Shown here one piece after another: positions 12,745 through 13,836 of a stretch of DNA of 13,836 nt. Origin of the DNA: CAYVUV01 sp964455095 (GTDB lineage: Bacteria; Desulfobacterota; Binatia; HRBIN30; CADEER01); contig CAYVUV010000110.1 of assembly GCA_964455095.1 (NCBI GenBank), forward strand, positions 1 to 13,836. The letters are read 5' to 3'. Position numbers and translations under genes: made by a program. Every line of letters begins with the position of its first letter. Position 1 is the first letter of the stretch. The notes beneath the pieces are model-generated. The model saw only the letters and a list, made by a program, of their open reading frames with translations, did no database searches and was not told where the DNA came from.

Positions 12745-13836
12745 ATGACAACCAAACGCTCACACCTCATCACCGCCGGCACGTTGCTGCTGGCCACCGC
12801 CCTCGCCGGCGCCGGCGCGCGCGGCGCCGCCCGTCCGGCGCCCGCACCACCGCCCAACGGCCCGACCGCCTTCTCCGCTCCGGCGCACGGCGCGGTGTCG
12901 TTCGCCGGCACGCTCGATCGCACCGCGGTGCTGCTCGGCCAAGACGGCCTGGCGCGCATGGAGCTGGTCATGGCCGCCGGGGCGGGGGAGGAGATCGCGC
13001 GGCACGGACGCCGCCCGACCGATCTCGTCATCATCCTCGATCGCTCCGGCTCGATGATGGGCGACAAGATCGAGCACGCCCGCGCCGCCGTGCGCGAGCT
13101 GCTCGGGCAGCTCTCGGCGCAGGATCGCTTCGCCCTGATCACCTACTCGGACAACGCCGCCGTCACCATCCCGCTCTCGGCCGTGAACGACGACACGCGG
13201 ACGGCATGGCGCGGCGCGATTGCCGAGCTGCAGCCCGACGGCGGCACCAACATGTCGAGCGGGCTCGATCTCGGGCTCGACATCGTCGAGGGCAGCCGCA
13301 CCAGCGGCCGCGTCCCGCACGTCGTGTTGATCTCCGATGGCCTCGCCAACCAGGGCGACCCCAGCCCCGACGGTCTCACGCACCGCGCACAGCGCGCCGG
13401 GCGCGGCGAGTTCATGCTCTCGGCCGTCGGCGTCGGCGCCGATTTCAACGAGTACCTGATGACGGCGCTCGCCGACGCCGGCACCGGCAACTACTACTAC
13501 CTGCGCGAGGCGCAGGAGCTGGCCAGCGTGTTCGCACGCGAGCTCGATGCCGCGCGCACGACGGTCGCCTCCGGCCTGGCGGTGCAGATCGAGCCGGGCG
13601 CCGGCGTGCGCGTCGTCGACGCGGCGGGATATCCGCTCGAGACCGCCGACAACACCGTCATCTTCCGCCCGGGCTCGCTGTTCGCGGGTCAGGAGCGCCG
13701 CATCTGGGTCACCTTCGCCGTCCCGCAGCACGCCGTCGGCGCCTATGATCTCGGCAAGATCTCGCTCGCCTACGGCGCCGGCGCGACGCGCACCGCGCTC
13801 AGCTTCAGCGACGTGCCGCGCGTCGCCTGCGTCGCG
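12745..13836 (+). CDS. Secreted von Willebrand factor A (VWA) domain protein (C-terminus beyond window)
   Basis: ATG 12745 is preceded by GAGGAG (12733-12738). The frame runs 364 codons to the window edge with no stop, so the protein is partial. Residues 1-28 are a Sec signal (TAGTLLLATALAGAGA), followed by an Ala/Pro-rich stretch (29-48). A short strand region (50-80) leads into the VWA domain at about 92-270. Its MIDAS metal site is complete: DRSGS gives D99, S101 and S103, GGTNMSSGL gives T168, and ISDGLANQG gives D198. A beta-rich region follows from about 275 (GLAVQIEPGAGVRVVDAAGY), as in YfbK/TerY-like secreted VWA proteins, and is cut at the edge. No VIT domain precedes the VWA domain; the N-terminal part is too short. 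Likely an envelope or extracellular protein that binds a partner through Mg2+. It is divergent from the response-regulator gene and probably under its control. Confidence 0.92.
   Translation, partial: MTTKRSHLITAGTLLLATALAGAGARGAARPAPAPPPNGPTAFSAPAHGAVSFAGTLDRTAVLLGQDGLARMELVMAAGAGEEIARHGRRPTDLVIILDRSGSMMGDKIEHARAAVRELLGQLSAQDRFALITYSDNAAVTIPLSAVNDDTRTAWRGAIAELQPDGGTNMSSGLDLGLDIVEGSRTSGRVPHVVLISDGLANQGDPSPDGLTHRAQRAGRGEFMLSAVGVGADFNEYLMTALADAGTGNYYYLREAQELASVFARELDAARTTVASGLAVQIEPGAGVRVVDAAGYPLETADNTVIFRPGSLFAGQERRIWVTFAVPQHAVGAYDLGKISLAYGAGATRTALSFSDVPRVACVA

Noticed and set aside
12570..13748. A 392-codon plus-strand frame overlapping the VWA gene
   Set aside because: Its product is Arg/His-rich and lies in a different frame from the VWA protein, which has a signal peptide, Shine-Dalgarno and complete MIDAS motif.
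1..13836. tRNA or rRNA genes, CRISPR array, transposase, integrase or phage genes, or a known defence system
   Set aside because: I looked on both strands and found no cloverleaf, spaced direct-repeat array or protein motif that supports any of these.

Overview
The window is about 13.8 kb of very GC-rich, gene-dense bacterial DNA. It has no tRNA, rRNA, CRISPR array, transposase or phage gene that I can see. The genes point to a diderm (Gram-negative) bacterium: there are two lipobox proteins, an outer-membrane beta-barrel, and several Sec-exported proteins. The cysteine-rich tail on a beta-helix protein, the paraoxonase homologue and the GTG starts fit an environmental lineage of the old 'Deltaproteobacteria' (Myxococcota- or Binatota-like). 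That placement is an inference from style, not a measured assignment.

Layout. (1) 1-1670, minus: secreted right-handed beta-helix protein with a Cys-rich tail, cut by the window edge. (2) 1821-3512, plus: a divergent two-gene unit, a NYN-nuclease/OST-HTH RNA-targeting protein followed by a SnoaL-like (NTF2-fold) protein. (3) 6622-3552, minus: a META-domain lipoprotein and then an 821-residue lipoprotein made of two copies of one roughly 225-residue domain around a different central domain. (4) 6736-8794, plus: a membrane-anchored paraoxonase-family enzyme with a HEAT-repeat protein 7 bp downstream. (5) 9730-8825, minus: outer-membrane beta-barrel protein. (6) 9731-10068: a 338-bp gene-free gap holding two mirror-image hairpins (REP/BIME-like). 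(7) 12580-10069, minus: an OmpR-class response regulator followed by its sensor kinase. (8) 12745 to the right edge, plus: secreted von Willebrand factor A (VWA) protein, transcribed divergently from the two-component system.

How the genes may work together. Most products sit in the envelope or outside the cell. The clearest regulatory hypothesis is at the right end. The 164-bp region between the response regulator and the VWA gene carries two exact 9-bp direct repeats with an 11-bp period, the geometry OmpR/PhoB-type regulators bind, plus a 14-bp dyad. The two-component system may therefore regulate itself and the VWA gene. The paraoxonase and HEAT genes look translationally coupled. No complete known defence or mobile system is visible. 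The less ordinary items are the duplicated-domain lipoprotein, the NYN/OST-HTH protein, the split sensor domain of the kinase, the candidate operator and the twin-hairpin element.
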